A stretch of DNA of 64,000 bases from Candidatus Binatia bacterium. Its GTDB lineage: Bacteria > Desulfobacterota > Binatia > UBA1149 > JAJCZL01. The notes below the pieces were generated by a model, which was not told the DNA's origin, ran no database searches, and saw only the letters and a list, made by a program, of their open reading frames with translations. The DNA is taken from the NCBI GenBank assembly GCA_028278325.1, contig JANQEO010000245.1:1-64000 (forward strand), given 5' to 3'. Made by a program: the position numbers and the translations under genes. Position 1 is the first letter of the stretch; the number at the start of each line of letters is the position of its first letter. Below are positions 34,191 through 44,412 of this stretch, in pieces.

Positions 34191-34856
34191 CTATCCGGAC
34201 AGACTGCCTTTGGTCGAGGGCACACCCTTGACGCGGCTCTCTTTGGCGCAAGCCTGGGAGAGAGCCTTGGCCACCGCCTTGAAGGCGGCCTCTATGATGT
34301 GGTGCGGATTGCGGCCGTAACGCATGTTGAGATGCAGATTCATGCCCACCGCGTTCATCAACGCCTGCATGAAGTCGTTTACCAACTCGACCTCGAACGA
34401 ACCGACACGATGGTGGCGGACCTTGAGGTTGTACACCAGAAAGGGCCGTCCGCTGAGATCGACAGTTGCTGCAACCAGCGCCTCGTCCAAGGGGACTTCC
34501 GCGTGGCCAAATCTGGCTATTCCGCCCTTGTCGCCGAGAGCCTGGGCCACTGCCTGGCCGATGGCGATACCCACGTCTTCGACGGTGTGGTGGTCGTCGA
34601 CCTCGAGATCACCCGTGGCCGATATCTTCATGTCGATGAAGCTGTGGCGCGACAGCGTCTCGAGCATGTGATCGAAGAAGGGGATGCCCGTGTCTATCGA
34701 GTAGCTGCCGCCGCCGTCCAGATCGACCGATACGTCTATGTTGGTCTCGGAGGTCCGGCGACGCACCCGGCCCTCGCGCTTACCGGCGCCTCGCTTGGCG
34801 CGCGGCGCGCTCTTGCTCACCTTACTGCGTCCGGTCGTTCTCTTCTTCGTTGCCAT
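34191..34856 (-). CDS. hisB: Imidazoleglycerol-phosphate dehydratase HisB with basic N-terminal tail
   Basis: This 221-residue enzyme dehydrates imidazole glycerol phosphate. Manganese-binding segments are visible: FFDHMLETLSRHS, DDHHTVEDVGIAIG, then RHHRVGSFEVELV and NPHHIIEAAFKAVAKAL. It is the single-function form without a phosphatase domain. About 27 residues before the family start (REGRVRRRTSET) are Lys/Arg/Ser-rich and not part of the catalytic fold. It lies between hisD and hisH with gaps of 2 and 6 bases. Confidence 0.97.
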   Translation of the reverse strand: MATKKRTTGRSKVSKSAPRAKRGAGKREGRVRRRTSETNIDVSVDLDGGGSYSIDTGIPFFDHMLETLSRHSFIDMKISATGDLEVDDHHTVEDVGIAIGQAVAQALGDKGGIARFGHAEVPLDEALVAATVDLSGRPFLVYNLKVRHHRVGSFEVELVNDFMQALMNAVGMNLHLNMRYGRNPHHIIEAAFKAVAKALSQACAKESRVKGVPSTKGSLSG

Positions 34857-34858
34857 GG

Positions 34859-36154
34859 TCAGCGAGCCTTCCTCTTGAGTCTGGCGCGCACCGCCTTCTC
34901 GTGAGCCTCGAGGCCCTCATAGCGGGCGAGTTCCAACACGACGGGAGCTAGAGCTTCCAAGCCGGCCTGGCTCGCTTCGATGATACTGGTTCGCTTTACG
35001 AAGTCATACACTCCCAAGGGCGAAGAGAAGCGCGCCGCGCGCCCGGTGGGCAGCACATGGTTGGGGCCGGCCGCATAGTCGCCGAGAGACTCCGTCGTGG
35101 CCTCGCCCAGGAACACGGCGCCTGCGTTGCGAACTTTCGCCAACGCGCGCCGCGGACGGGCAACGAACAACTCGAGGTGCTCGGGAGCTAGCTCGTCGGC
35201 GAGTTCGAGCGCCCTGTCCAGGGTCTTGGTCACGATGATGGTGCCGTAGCGTTGCAATGAACGCGCAGCGATCGTCCGGCGCGTCAGGCTCTCGAGTTGC
35301 AAGGACAAACTTGCAGCCACGGCATCCGCGAGGCGCTTGCTCGTAGTGATACAGATAGCGGCAGCCATGGCGTCATGTTCGGCCTGGGCCAGCATGTCGG
35401 CTGCGATCAACGGCGCACGCGCGCCGCCGTCGGCGACAACCAAGACCTCCGAGGGACCGGCGACCGTGTCGATCCCGACCTGGCCGAACAAGAGCCGCTT
35501 CGCTGTCGCCACGTATGCGTTGCCCGGCCCCACGATCTTGTCGACTTGAGGGATCGTGGCGGTCCCGTAGGCCAGTGCGGCTATCGCCTGCGCACCGCCG
35601 ATCGTGAATACACGATCGACACCGGCCAGCTCGGCCGCTGTCAGCACTGCTGTAGGAATACCGTCCTTCGCCGGCGGGGTAACCAGGACTATCTCGCGCA
35701 CACCGGCCACCTTCGCCGGCACGACGTTCATGAGCACCGTCGAGGGATAGGCCGCCGTTCCGCCGGGGACGTAAACGCCGACCCGGTCCAGAGGTGCTAC
35801 ACGCATCCCCGTGCTGATGCCCGCCTCGCGCTGCTCGAAGCCGCGGGTCCGCTGCAACATGTGAAAGCGGCGGATTCGCGAGTGAGCCTTTCGCAGGGCG
35901 CTGCGGGTCGCGGGCGCCGAACGCTCGGCACCTTGCCTGACCTTGTCGATCGGCAACTCGAAACGTCCGGCTCTGATTTCTACGCCGTCGAAGCGCTTGC
36001 TCAGCCTCGTGAGCGCCTTGTCACCCCCGCGGCGAACATCGTCGATGATGCGGCGAACATCGGCCTCGACCTTGCCGCCGATAGCGCCTCTGTCCAGCAG
36101 GTGAGCTATTCGCTCACGCGCACTTCGGCTTCCGTCTTTGAGTGGCGTTATCAT
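34859..36154 (-). CDS. hisD: Histidinol dehydrogenase
   Basis: This 431-residue zinc enzyme makes histidine from histidinol in two NAD-dependent oxidations. Family blocks are GVYVPGGTAAYPSTVLMNV, GGAQAIAALAYGT, KIVGPGNAYVATAKR, AGPSEVLVVAD and AEHDAMAAAI. The catalytic Glu-His pair lies in LAPEHLELF. Full length. It starts 4 bases after the murA stop on the same strand and precedes hisB. Confidence 0.98.
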   Translation of the reverse strand: MITPLKDGSRSARERIAHLLDRGAIGGKVEADVRRIIDDVRRGGDKALTRLSKRFDGVEIRAGRFELPIDKVRQGAERSAPATRSALRKAHSRIRRFHMLQRTRGFEQREAGISTGMRVAPLDRVGVYVPGGTAAYPSTVLMNVVPAKVAGVREIVLVTPPAKDGIPTAVLTAAELAGVDRVFTIGGAQAIAALAYGTATIPQVDKIVGPGNAYVATAKRLLFGQVGIDTVAGPSEVLVVADGGARAPLIAADMLAQAEHDAMAAAICITTSKRLADAVAASLSLQLESLTRRTIAARSLQRYGTIIVTKTLDRALELADELAPEHLELFVARPRRALAKVRNAGAVFLGEATTESLGDYAAGPNHVLPTGRAARFSSPLGVYDFVKRTSIIEASQAGLEALAPVVLELARYEGLEAHEKAVRARLKRKAR

Positions 36155-36158
36155 TGTG

Positions 36159-37415
36159 TCAGGCCGGCTCGCGGGAGACGCGCGCCCCGAGTGACGCCAG
36201 CTTACCCTCCAGGTTCTCGTAACCGCGGTCTAGATGGTAGACGCGCAGTACTTCAGTCTGATCCTGAGCGGCGAGTCCGGCCAGGACCAAGCACACACTC
36301 GCCCTCAAGTCGGTCGCCATCACCGGCGCACCCTTCAGCGTGACCCTGCCTTCCACCTCTGCGGTGTTGCCGGAGAGCTTTATCGACGCACCCATCCGCT
36401 GTAGCTCACTGACGTGCATGAAGCGGTTCTCGAATATCGTCTCGCATATACGTGACGTGCCGTTCGCCAGAGTCATCAAGGCCATGAGCTGGGCCTGCAA
36501 GTCAGTCGGAAACCCCGGGTACGGCGCGGTCTTGACGCTTATCGCCAAGGGACGGGTGTCCGTGTAGACGCCCAGGCCTTTGGCATCGGCCCTCACGGTG
36601 GAGCCGGAGGCCTCCAGGGCTCCAATCAAGGAACCCAGGTGCTCAGCGCGCCCGTGTTCGACGAAGATGTCTCCGCGTGTCATCGCTCCTGCGATCAGGA
36701 AGGTTCCGACTTCGATCCGGTCCGGCATGACCCTGTGGTCGAAGCCGTCGAGGGCGGGCACACCCTCGATCTCGATCACCGATGAACCCGCCCCGTTGAT
36801 CTTTGCACCCATGGACACGAGCGCATCCACGAGGTCGACGACCTCCGGCTCTCTTGCCGCGTTCTCTACGCGCGTGTGACCGTCGGCCAGGCATGCGGCC
36901 ATCACGATGTTCTCGGTCGCGCCCACAGAAGGCTTGTCCAGGATGACGTGTGCGCCACGCAAGCGCTCGGCGGCCACATCTGCATAGCCTCCGACGTTTT
37001 CCACGCGTGCACCCATGGTCAGGAAACCCTGCAAATGGATGTCGATCGGACGGCTCCCGATCGCACAGCCTCCGGGCTTGGATACGCAAGCGCGCCCGAA
37101 GCGGGCCAGCAAAGGCCCCAGGGTAAGGAACGACGCCCTCATCGTCCTGACCAGATCGTAGGGAGCCTCGAACTCGGACACCGACGAACAATCTATGATC
37201 AACTCTCCGGCAGCGGGCCTCTCCACTTTCGCGCCGAGCATCTCCAACAGACGGCAGGCCGTGCGAATATCCGCGACTTCAGGAACGGACGTAAGCCGGC
37301 AGGGCTTGTCCGTGAGGATGGTTGCAAAGATCAGAGGCAGAGCGGCGTTCTTGGCACCGCTCGCCGCCACACGGCCTTCCAGGCGTCTGCCGCCCTGGAC
37401 GACTATCTTGTCCAT
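36159..37415 (-). CDS. murA: UDP-N-acetylglucosamine 1-carboxyvinyltransferase
   Basis: This 418-residue enzyme transfers enolpyruvate to UDP-GlcNAc, the first committed step of peptidoglycan synthesis. Typical blocks are GRRLEGRVAASGAKNAALPL with the Lys-Asn active pair, and the loop GRACVSKPGGCAIGSRPID, in which the middle Cys is the fosfomycin-target cysteine. The protein ends RGYENLEGKLASLGA. Its place between prmC and hisD is seen in many deltaproteobacteria and Firmicutes. Confidence 0.98.
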   Translation of the reverse strand: MDKIVVQGGRRLEGRVAASGAKNAALPLIFATILTDKPCRLTSVPEVADIRTACRLLEMLGAKVERPAAGELIIDCSSVSEFEAPYDLVRTMRASFLTLGPLLARFGRACVSKPGGCAIGSRPIDIHLQGFLTMGARVENVGGYADVAAERLRGAHVILDKPSVGATENIVMAACLADGHTRVENAAREPEVVDLVDALVSMGAKINGAGSSVIEIEGVPALDGFDHRVMPDRIEVGTFLIAGAMTRGDIFVEHGRAEHLGSLIGALEASGSTVRADAKGLGVYTDTRPLAISVKTAPYPGFPTDLQAQLMALMTLANGTSRICETIFENRFMHVSELQRMGASIKLSGNTAEVEGRVTLKGAPVMATDLRASVCLVLAGLAAQDQTEVLRVYHLDRGYENLEGKLASLGARVSREPA

Positions 37416-37419
37416 CGCT

Positions 37420-38303
37420 TCATGTCCGCGCTGCGGGACGCCCCATCACGACTCTGGCCCGGCCCGCCAGATCCGGTTTGATCGTGACGTCGCGCCAACC
37501 GCGTTCCTTGAGATACTCCTCGACGGAGCCAGCTTGAGTACCGACCTCGATCGCGAGCCAGCCATCGGCACACAGACAATCGGCGGCGGTGTCGATGAGT
37601 CTCCTGGTGATCTGCATTCCGTCGGGCCCTCCAAGCAGAGCGGTCTTCGGCTCCCATCGCCTCACTTCGGGAGCCAGGCTCTCGAATTCCTCGTCCTTTA
37701 CGTAAGGAGGATTGGACAGAATCATCGAGAAGGGGCCGTGGGCCGCAGCCGGCTCGACGAGATCACCCTGCACGAAGGTTATCCTTTCAGCGACCCCGTG
37801 CCTGTTCGCGTTGGCAGGCGCGACCTCCAGTGATGAAGCCGAAGCGTCGGTGGCTACGATCCGCAACGACGGCATCTCCACCGCCAAGGCCACCGCGATG
37901 GCTCCGCAGCCGGTGCCGATGTCGGCGACGGGGAACTCGCTGAGGTCTCCGCCGGACAGGCACTCGACGGCGGTTTCGACCAGCAGCTCCGTCTCGGGGC
38001 GGGGTATGAGCACGCGCCGGTCTACTCTGAAATCCAGAGACCAGAACTCACGGCGGCCCGTGATGTAGTGCACGGGCTCGCGTGCGGCCCTTCGTTTGAG
38101 CATCTCCCTATAGCTAGAGACCTCGTCGTCGCCCAGTGGTCTCTCGTAGTTCGTGTACAACTCCAGCCTGGACATACCCAGCGCCTCGGCGAGCATCAGC
38201 TCCGCTTCGAGCCGAGCTGACTCGATACTCTTGGACTCCAGGAAACCCCTGGCCAAATTGAGGTAGTCGAGCAGAACCTGCGGAGAAGACTCCTGCTTGC
38301 GTG

Positions 38304-38307
<4 letters not shown>
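37420..38307 (-). CDS. prmC: Release factor glutamine methyltransferase PrmC
   Basis: This 295-residue SAM-dependent enzyme methylates the Gln of the GGQ motif in release factors. The N-terminal helical domain is followed by PVHYITGRREFWSLDF, the SAM loop ADIGTGCGAIAVALA and the catalytic NPPYV. Its ATG overlaps the prfA stop by 4 bases, so the modifier is produced together with its substrate RF1. Confidence 0.97.
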
Positions 38308-39374
<1,067 letters not shown>

Positions 39375-39538
39375 GCGGGAACATCCTAGCCTACACGCAG
39401 CGGCGGCAAAGGGATACGATCGGATCGGGTCTCGGGCTGACGGGCATCCGGTCGTTTACCGGGTCTGCTTCGCCTGTAGGACGGGAAACGCCGGCAACGG
39501 ATGAGGCCGGCCCGGGCTGTCGCGCCCGCTTCGCTAGG
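39375..39538. other. Gap between rpmE and prfA
   Basis: These 164 bases hold no gene and no clear terminator. On the minus strand TAGGAT, 8 bases before the prfA ATG, with TTTGCC 16 bases further upstream, is a weak promoter candidate that would give an almost leaderless prfA transcript. Confidence 0.3.
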
Positions 39539-39742
39539 TCACTGCTTCAGTCCGTACTTCTTGCGGAAGCGTTCGACGCGGCCCTCGGTATCCACCATCT
39601 TCTGTTTACCCGTGTAAAAAGGATGGCAGGCCGAACAGATTTCCACATGGATCTGTTTGGCCGTCGAACGCGTGCGGAAGGTGTGGCCGCATGCGCATAC
39701 GACGTCTATATCGTTGTACTCGGGGTGGATCGACGCTTTCAC
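39539..39742 (-). CDS. rpmE: 50S ribosomal protein L31 (zinc type)
   Basis: This 67-residue protein begins [10 protein letters not shown] from a GTG at 39742, which has GGAG about ten bases upstream; the longer frame to 39799 is not L31-like. The zinc-binding cysteines are retained in CACGHTF and [11 protein letters not shown], so this is the C+ (zinc) form. It sits on the large subunit near the central protuberance. It lies between glpK and prfA on the minus strand. Confidence 0.97.
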   Translation of the reverse strand: MKASIHPEYNDIDVVCACGHTFRTRSTAKQIHVEICSACHPFYTGKQKMVDTEGRVERFRKKYGLKQ

Positions 39743-39812
39743 TTGCCGGTTCTCCGCAATCAGCCGTAAACCTATAACAGCACGGCAGGCCCGCTTCAAA
39801 CGTCCCGCGCCC

Positions 39813-41306
39813 TCAGCGCCTGGGGGACTTGACCCGGTCGACGGCCGCCTGCCAGCCGCCGTAGAGCCGCTTGCGCTCGGCGGCCTTCATGCGCGGACGG
39901 AAGATGCGGTCGGCCTGGCGCGCCTTCTCGACCTCGGAGCCGCTCTTCCAGATGCCGACCCCGAGTCCGGCCAGGTAAGCGGCGCCGGCAGCCGTCGTCT
40001 CGACGACCTTGGGCCTGTCCACCTTCACACCCAGCATGTCGGCCTGGAATTGCATGAGGAAGTCGTTCGCCGCCGCGCCGCCGTCAACTCTGAGCACGCT
40101 GAGCTTGCGGCGCGTATCGGCCGACATAGCGGCGGCTACATCGCAGCTCTGGAAAGCCAAGGATTCCAGCGTCGCCCTGATGACATGGTCCGAGGTCACC
40201 CCCCTGGTCAGACCGACCAAAGCCCCCCTGGCCTCCGCATCCCAGTAGGGAGCGCCGAGCCCCGCAAAGGCAGGAACCATGTAACAACCCAATGTCGAGT
40301 CCACGCGCCGCGCCGCTGCTTCCGACTCGGCGGCATCGGCCAGCAAGCCGAGCCCGTCACGCAGCCACTGGATCGCGGCTCCCGCGATGAAGATCGAACC
40401 CTCGAGGGCATAGGCGGGGCCGCCATCCGGAGCGCACGCCAAGGTGGTCACCAGCCGGTTCTTCGACGACAGAGGTTTGTCACCCGCATACATCAGGATG
40501 AAGCAACCGGTTCCGTAAGTGTTCTTGACCATGCCCGGGCGGAAACAGGCCTGGCCGAACAGTGCAGCCTGCTGATCGCCGGCGACGCCGGCAATCGGAA
40601 TCGCCTTCTTGCCTACGACGCCGGGCGCGGTTTCACCGAAGATACCCGACGAGGGCTCCACTCGCGGCAACAACTCCATCGGAACGCCGACCTGCTTGCA
40701 CAACGCCGCATCCCAGCGCCGCGAGCGTATGTTGTAGACCATTGTGCGCGATGCATTCGTGTAGTCGGTGACGTGCTCGGCTCCACCCGTGAGCTTCCAC
40801 ATCAGCCAACTATCGATGGTGCCGAAGGCGAGCTGGCCGCGCGCGGCCTTGGTACGCGCACCCCGCACGTGCTTCATCATCCACGCGACCTTGGTCGCCG
40901 AGAAATAGGGATCGATCACCAAACCGGTCTTGCGGCGAACGTCCGGAAGCAATCCCTTGCTCTCCAGCTTGCGGCAGTCCTCGGAGGTGCGCCTGTCCTG
41001 CCAAACGATCGCGCGGTGAATGGGACGGCCGGTCTTGCGGTCCCATACGACAGCGGTCTCGCGCTGGTTGGTGATGCCGATCGCGCTGACATCGTTCTTG
41101 TTGATCTTGGCTTTGCGGCAGGCCGCCGAGATGAGGCCGTGGGTGACCTTCCATATCTCTTCCGCGTCGTGCTCCACCCAACCGGGTTTCGGGTAGTGTT
41201 GCTTGAACTCCGAGTAAGCGCGGGATCTGACACGGCCCCGGTCGTCGAAGACCATGACGGTGGAACCTGTGGTGCCTTGATCGAGGGCGAGCACGTAACG
41301 AGCCAT
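39813..41306 (-). CDS. glpK: Glycerol kinase
   Basis: This 497-residue FGGY kinase phosphorylates glycerol. N-terminal [16 protein letters not shown] binds ATP phosphate; [10 protein letters not shown] and the tail signatures [13 protein letters not shown] and [16 protein letters not shown] are conserved. The FGGY first signature is seen around [18 protein letters not shown] lies 9 bases before the ATG. It follows the acyltransferase-like gene by 22 bases and is probably transcribed with it. Together with GlpD elsewhere it gives glycerol to DHAP. No glpF transporter is next to it. Confidence 0.97.
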   Translation of the reverse strand: MARYVLALDQGTTGSTVMVFDDRGRVRSRAYSEFKQHYPKPGWVEHDAEEIWKVTHGLISAACRKAKINKNDVSAIGITNQRETAVVWDRKTGRPIHRAIVWQDRRTSEDCRKLESKGLLPDVRRKTGLVIDPYFSATKVAWMMKHVRGARTKAARGQLAFGTIDSWLMWKLTGGAEHVTDYTNASRTMVYNIRSRRWDAALCKQVGVPMELLPRVEPSSGIFGETAPGVVGKKAIPIAGVAGDQQAALFGQACFRPGMVKNTYGTGCFILMYAGDKPLSSKNRLVTTLACAPDGGPAYALEGSIFIAGAAIQWLRDGLGLLADAAESEAAARRVDSTLGCYMVPAFAGLGAPYWDAEARGALVGLTRGVTSDHVIRATLESLAFQSCDVAAAMSADTRRKLSVLRVDGGAAANDFLMQFQADMLGVKVDRPKVVETTAAGAAYLAGLGVGIWKSGSEVEKARQADRIFRPRMKAAERKRLYGGWQAAVDRVKSPRR

Positions 41307-41328
41307 CGAAATCTACTCCTTTGGTTTG

Positions 41329-42357
41329 TCAGCCGCTGAAAATCGACTTGCGCTCTTCGAGAAGCTCCACGATGAGTGCCTGCATGCGAGCGCGCAAGGG
41401 CTCGACGAGAGCATCCGCCACCGAGTCGACATCGTCGAGATGAGCGTATTCCACTGCGCGCCCGAAGCGGACCCGCCACGCGAGCGGCAGGGGAAGAGCC
41501 CCCGCCAGCCCTGCCAGCGGGAAGAAAGGCGTCACCGGCAGTCCGAAAAAACTCCCCAACATGGGATAGCTCTCTTCGTTGCCCACCACCGCAGCCGGTA
41601 CCACATGCGAACCGGTGGTCACTGCCGCGCGCAGCAGACGTGCAGCCTCGAAGCGGGCAAGCCGATACCGGCGATCGTAGGTCTTGTCGCACGCGGAGCG
41701 TCCCTCGGGAAACGCCACCACGACGCAGCCCCGTTCCAACAGGATCTCGCAGTTCGTCTCGCTCGCCGCGAACACGCCGAGACGATGCAGGAACTCGCCT
41801 ACGAAGGGCAGATCCATGTAGGTGGGCTCCCAGAGCACGCAGACCCTGCGATCGCGGCCCTGGCGGTCCGTCATGAGAGACCAGATCACGAACGGCTCGA
41901 GCGGCAACGGCCAGGCGCTGCGGTTCATCATCACCAGCACTCCGCCCTTTGCGGGAAGATCCGCTCCCTCCGTGGCCGACAACCCCAGCCAGATCCTCGA
42001 CAACGGCCTCATCCAGTCCCTCACCGCGGGACCGACCGAAGCTGCCACGCCGAGTTCATCCGTAGACGGACCCGACAGCCCACGAGCGACGGCCGACGCC
42101 ACCTCGCCGGGGCTGCGCACTGCCGACGATGCGGCCCTCAGGATGGTCCAAGCCTCGCGGCCGATGTCCCTCAACAACTCTTGAACGGGGCCGCTGGCCT
42201 CGGCCGGGCGCTCGAGCTCACGCGTGACCCGCTCTTCGAGCTCCTGCAGGCGGTGCAGGAAGATGTTTTGGATACGCGCCGGATGGGCGGGCTTGCGCGC
42301 TGAATGATCGCTCGTCGGCAAGGGAAGATCCTCGACCCGGCGCAACGGTATTAGCAT
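41329..42357 (-). CDS. Lysophospholipid acyltransferase-like protein with altered active site
   Basis: This 342-residue protein has a helical N-terminus (about 1-125) and an acyltransferase domain of the actinobacterial/myxobacterial type: VLVMMNRSAWPLPLEP, then FPEGRSACDKTYDRRYRLARF, then VVPAAVVGNEESYPMLG. In the family the first block carries NHxxxxD. Here the residue is Arg146 instead of His, encoded CGC, one base from CAC, and the Asp is not at its place. Activity is therefore doubtful. The ATG at 42357 is chosen because upstream residues in the frame (to 42570) overlap the divergent gene and lack similarity. It lies 22 bases before glpK on the same strand. Confidence 0.78.
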   Translation of the reverse strand: MLIPLRRVEDLPLPTSDHSARKPAHPARIQNIFLHRLQELEERVTRELERPAEASGPVQELLRDIGREAWTILRAASSAVRSPGEVASAVARGLSGPSTDELGVAASVGPAVRDWMRPLSRIWLGLSATEGADLPAKGGVLVMMNRSAWPLPLEPFVIWSLMTDRQGRDRRVCVLWEPTYMDLPFVGEFLHRLGVFAASETNCEILLERGCVVVAFPEGRSACDKTYDRRYRLARFEAARLLRAAVTTGSHVVPAAVVGNEESYPMLGSFFGLPVTPFFPLAGLAGALPLPLAWRVRFGRAVEYAHLDDVDSVADALVEPLRARMQALIVELLEERKSIFSG

Positions 42358-42445
42358 CTCGGCATGCGCGCAAGCCTGTGGCCCACGCCGTGCACACGTA
42401 GCGCACGCATTGCAGAGCAGTCTCGGCGCGTCTAAGTAATCGGGC

Positions 42446-43288
42446 GTGGCGGAGAACCATACACGCGTACTGTTCGTGACCGGCAAAGGCGGCACGGGCA
42501 AGTCGTCGGTGGCCACGCTACTGGGCCGCGCCGGCGAGCTGCGCGGCTTGAGAACCGCCGTCATCGACATCGGGCTCGGCGGCTACTCCCGGGACGGAGA
42601 CAGGGTAAAGCTCAACAAGAGAGAAACCCTGCGCGACTTTCTCACCCACGTACTCAAGCTGCGCTACCTTTCAAACCGCCTCATGGAGAGCCGCACCTTC
42701 ACCGCGGCCGCCACCGCCGCGCCGGGCCTCAACGACCTCGTGACGCTGTCGGCGATCACCGACCTGGCATCGGCGAACCCCCTCTACGGCCACGATCTCG
42801 TAGTGGTCGACGCTCCTTCCACCGGTCACAGCCTGGCTCTGCTTGCAGCGCCTTCGCGGGTGCTCGAACTGGTTCCGTTGGGACCGGTCGCAAGTCGAGC
42901 GGATAGTGCGCGCAAGCTCATCACCGATCCCCGCCGCACCCGGGCCGTGGTCGTCACCACGCCGGAGGAACTCAGCGTCAGCGAGGCGCTGACCCTTCAT
43001 CAGGGCCTGAAGGATTTGCGCGTTCCCCTGGCGCCGACGGTCGTCAACGGGGTGTACCCGGAAGTGATAAGCGACGAGCAGGCTCGCTGGCTGGAGACGA
43101 ACAGCGTGGCGCCCGACGCGCTCCTGCACCGCTCCCGGCGACTGCGTCAGCTGTCCTTGATCGAGAAACTCGAGAGCGGAGTCGGCCCCACGGTGAGCGT
43201 ACCAATGCGCTTCACCGAAGACGCCGCGGGCGATGACGTGTGCGGCGCACTTCTCTCGGCCCTGACGAAAGGCATGGGATGGCCGTGA
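42446..43288 (+). CDS. ArsA/Get3-like ATPase, first of tandem pair
   Basis: This 280-residue P-loop ATPase begins with VTGKGGTGKSSVATLLG (the deviant Walker A of the ArsA/Get3/ParA class) and has LVVVDAPSTGHSLALLAAPSR, the family switch II region with Asp and Pro. Bacterial members of this class are not all arsenic-related; no ArsB or arsenic Cys cluster is seen. The start is a GTG; the ribosome site is weak. Its end overlaps the second ATPase by 10 bases, so the two are coupled and could form a heterodimer. It is divergent to the acyltransferase/glpK pair. Confidence 0.88.
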   Translation: MAENHTRVLFVTGKGGTGKSSVATLLGRAGELRGLRTAVIDIGLGGYSRDGDRVKLNKRETLRDFLTHVLKLRYLSNRLMESRTFTAAATAAPGLNDLVTLSAITDLASANPLYGHDLVVVDAPSTGHSLALLAAPSRVLELVPLGPVASRADSARKLITDPRRTRAVVVTTPEELSVSEALTLHQGLKDLRVPLAPTVVNGVYPEVISDEQARWLETNSVAPDALLHRSRRLRQLSLIEKLESGVGPTVSVPMRFTEDAAGDDVCGALLSALTKGMGWP

Positions 43289-44406
43289 ACTTCGACGAGC
43301 TTCTGCGGAGCAGCCGACTCGTCGTCTTGGTCGGCGAAGGCGGTGTCGGCAAGACATCGACGGCGGCCGCTATCGCGCTGGATGCGGCTCGTCGAGGCCG
43401 GCGCACCGCCGTACTGACAGTCGACCCGGCGCCGCGCCTCGGGCAGGCGTTGGGCCTGGACGCACTCGACGCAACCCCCAGAACCGTTGCCGTGCCCGGC
43501 GCCGATGGCGGATCGGGGAGCTTAGTCGCCATGCGCCTGGACACGCGCAGGACTTTCGATCGGATGGTCAAACGCTTCGCGTTGTCCGAGGAAGCCGCCG
43601 ACGCTCTTCTGGAGAACCGGATCTATCAAGCGGTTGCCGGCTCCTTGGGAGGCTCGGAACACTACATGACGTTCCAGAGACTCTACGAACTGGTAACCGA
43701 GGAGGATTACGATCTGGTCGTCGTCGATACACCTCCGGCTGCCCACGTGGCCGAGCTGTTGGGCACACCGGCCAAGTTGGCCGACCTGATCGACACCGGT
43801 GCGCCGTCGGTGCTCGCCGACCCCGCCCGCATCCTGGCCCGCACCGGCTCGCGGCTGGCCACGGCCACGGCGAGGCTGATCATCGCAGTCATCGAGCGCG
43901 TGACGGGATTGGCGCTGAGACGACAGATCTCGGAGTTCATGAAGGGGTTCGAGGCTGTGCTCGGTGGCCTCAGAGACAGAACCGGTGAGATCGAATCGAT
44001 GCTGAGATCCGAAGCGACGGCTTTCTGTCTGACTGTCAGGCCGAGGCCGGCTTCCGTTGCAGCCGCGCGCGCGTTCTCGACAGCGCTATCGGACTCCGGT
44101 GTGGCGTTGAAAGCCGTCATCATAAACCGTCTCACGGCAGCCCGGGGACCGGAGCGGAGCAGGCCACGCAGCAACAGACTGGAAGGTGCACCGGAGGGAA
44201 CGTCCCTGGCGGTGGCCACGGCCGAAGCGCACATGGATTCCCTGCGCCAAGCTGAAGGGCGAACAGTCGCTCGACTCACCGAGGACCTGGCATCGGAGGA
44301 TGGGGGAGAGTCACCGTGCCTGGCACCCGTCCTGTCCTTGGAGCACGACGTTTCGTCGCTGGACGATCTCCTCGAGATCGCCCGTGAACTCACGGCGGGG
44401 AATTGA
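43279..44406 (+). CDS. ArsA/Get3-like ATPase, second of tandem pair
   Basis: This 375-residue ATPase has the P-loop VGEGGVGKTSTAAAIA near residue 17, VLTVDPAPRLGQALGL, and VVVDTPPAAHVAELL (Asp-Thr-Pro-Pro switch). A long helical insertion (about 170-230, with FMKGFEAVLGGLRDRTGEIESML) resembles the client-binding helical part of Get3-type proteins. No CxxC zinc motif is seen. The ATG at 43279 overlaps the first ATPase gene. The tandem arrangement resembles the paired mycobacterial Get3 homologues. It converges on the phasin-like gene with 6 bases between stops. Confidence 0.88.
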   Translation: MAVNFDELLRSSRLVVLVGEGGVGKTSTAAAIALDAARRGRRTAVLTVDPAPRLGQALGLDALDATPRTVAVPGADGGSGSLVAMRLDTRRTFDRMVKRFALSEEAADALLENRIYQAVAGSLGGSEHYMTFQRLYELVTEEDYDLVVVDTPPAAHVAELLGTPAKLADLIDTGAPSVLADPARILARTGSRLATATARLIIAVIERVTGLALRRQISEFMKGFEAVLGGLRDRTGEIESMLRSEATAFCLTVRPRPASVAAARAFSTALSDSGVALKAVIINRLTAARGPERSRPRSNRLEGAPEGTSLAVATAEAHMDSLRQAEGRTVARLTEDLASEDGGESPCLAPVLSLEHDVSSLDDLLEIARELTAGN

Positions 44407-44412
44407 CCGGCG

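Noticed and set aside
39657..41339. 560-codon open frame on the plus strand opposite glpK
   Set aside because: It is the antisense shadow of a complete glycerol kinase and shows no family resemblance or ribosome site.
42446..44406. Arsenite efflux system
   Set aside because: The ATPases belong to the ArsA class but there is no ArsB, ArsC, ArsR or ArsD gene and no arsenite Cys set; a Get3-like role is more likely.
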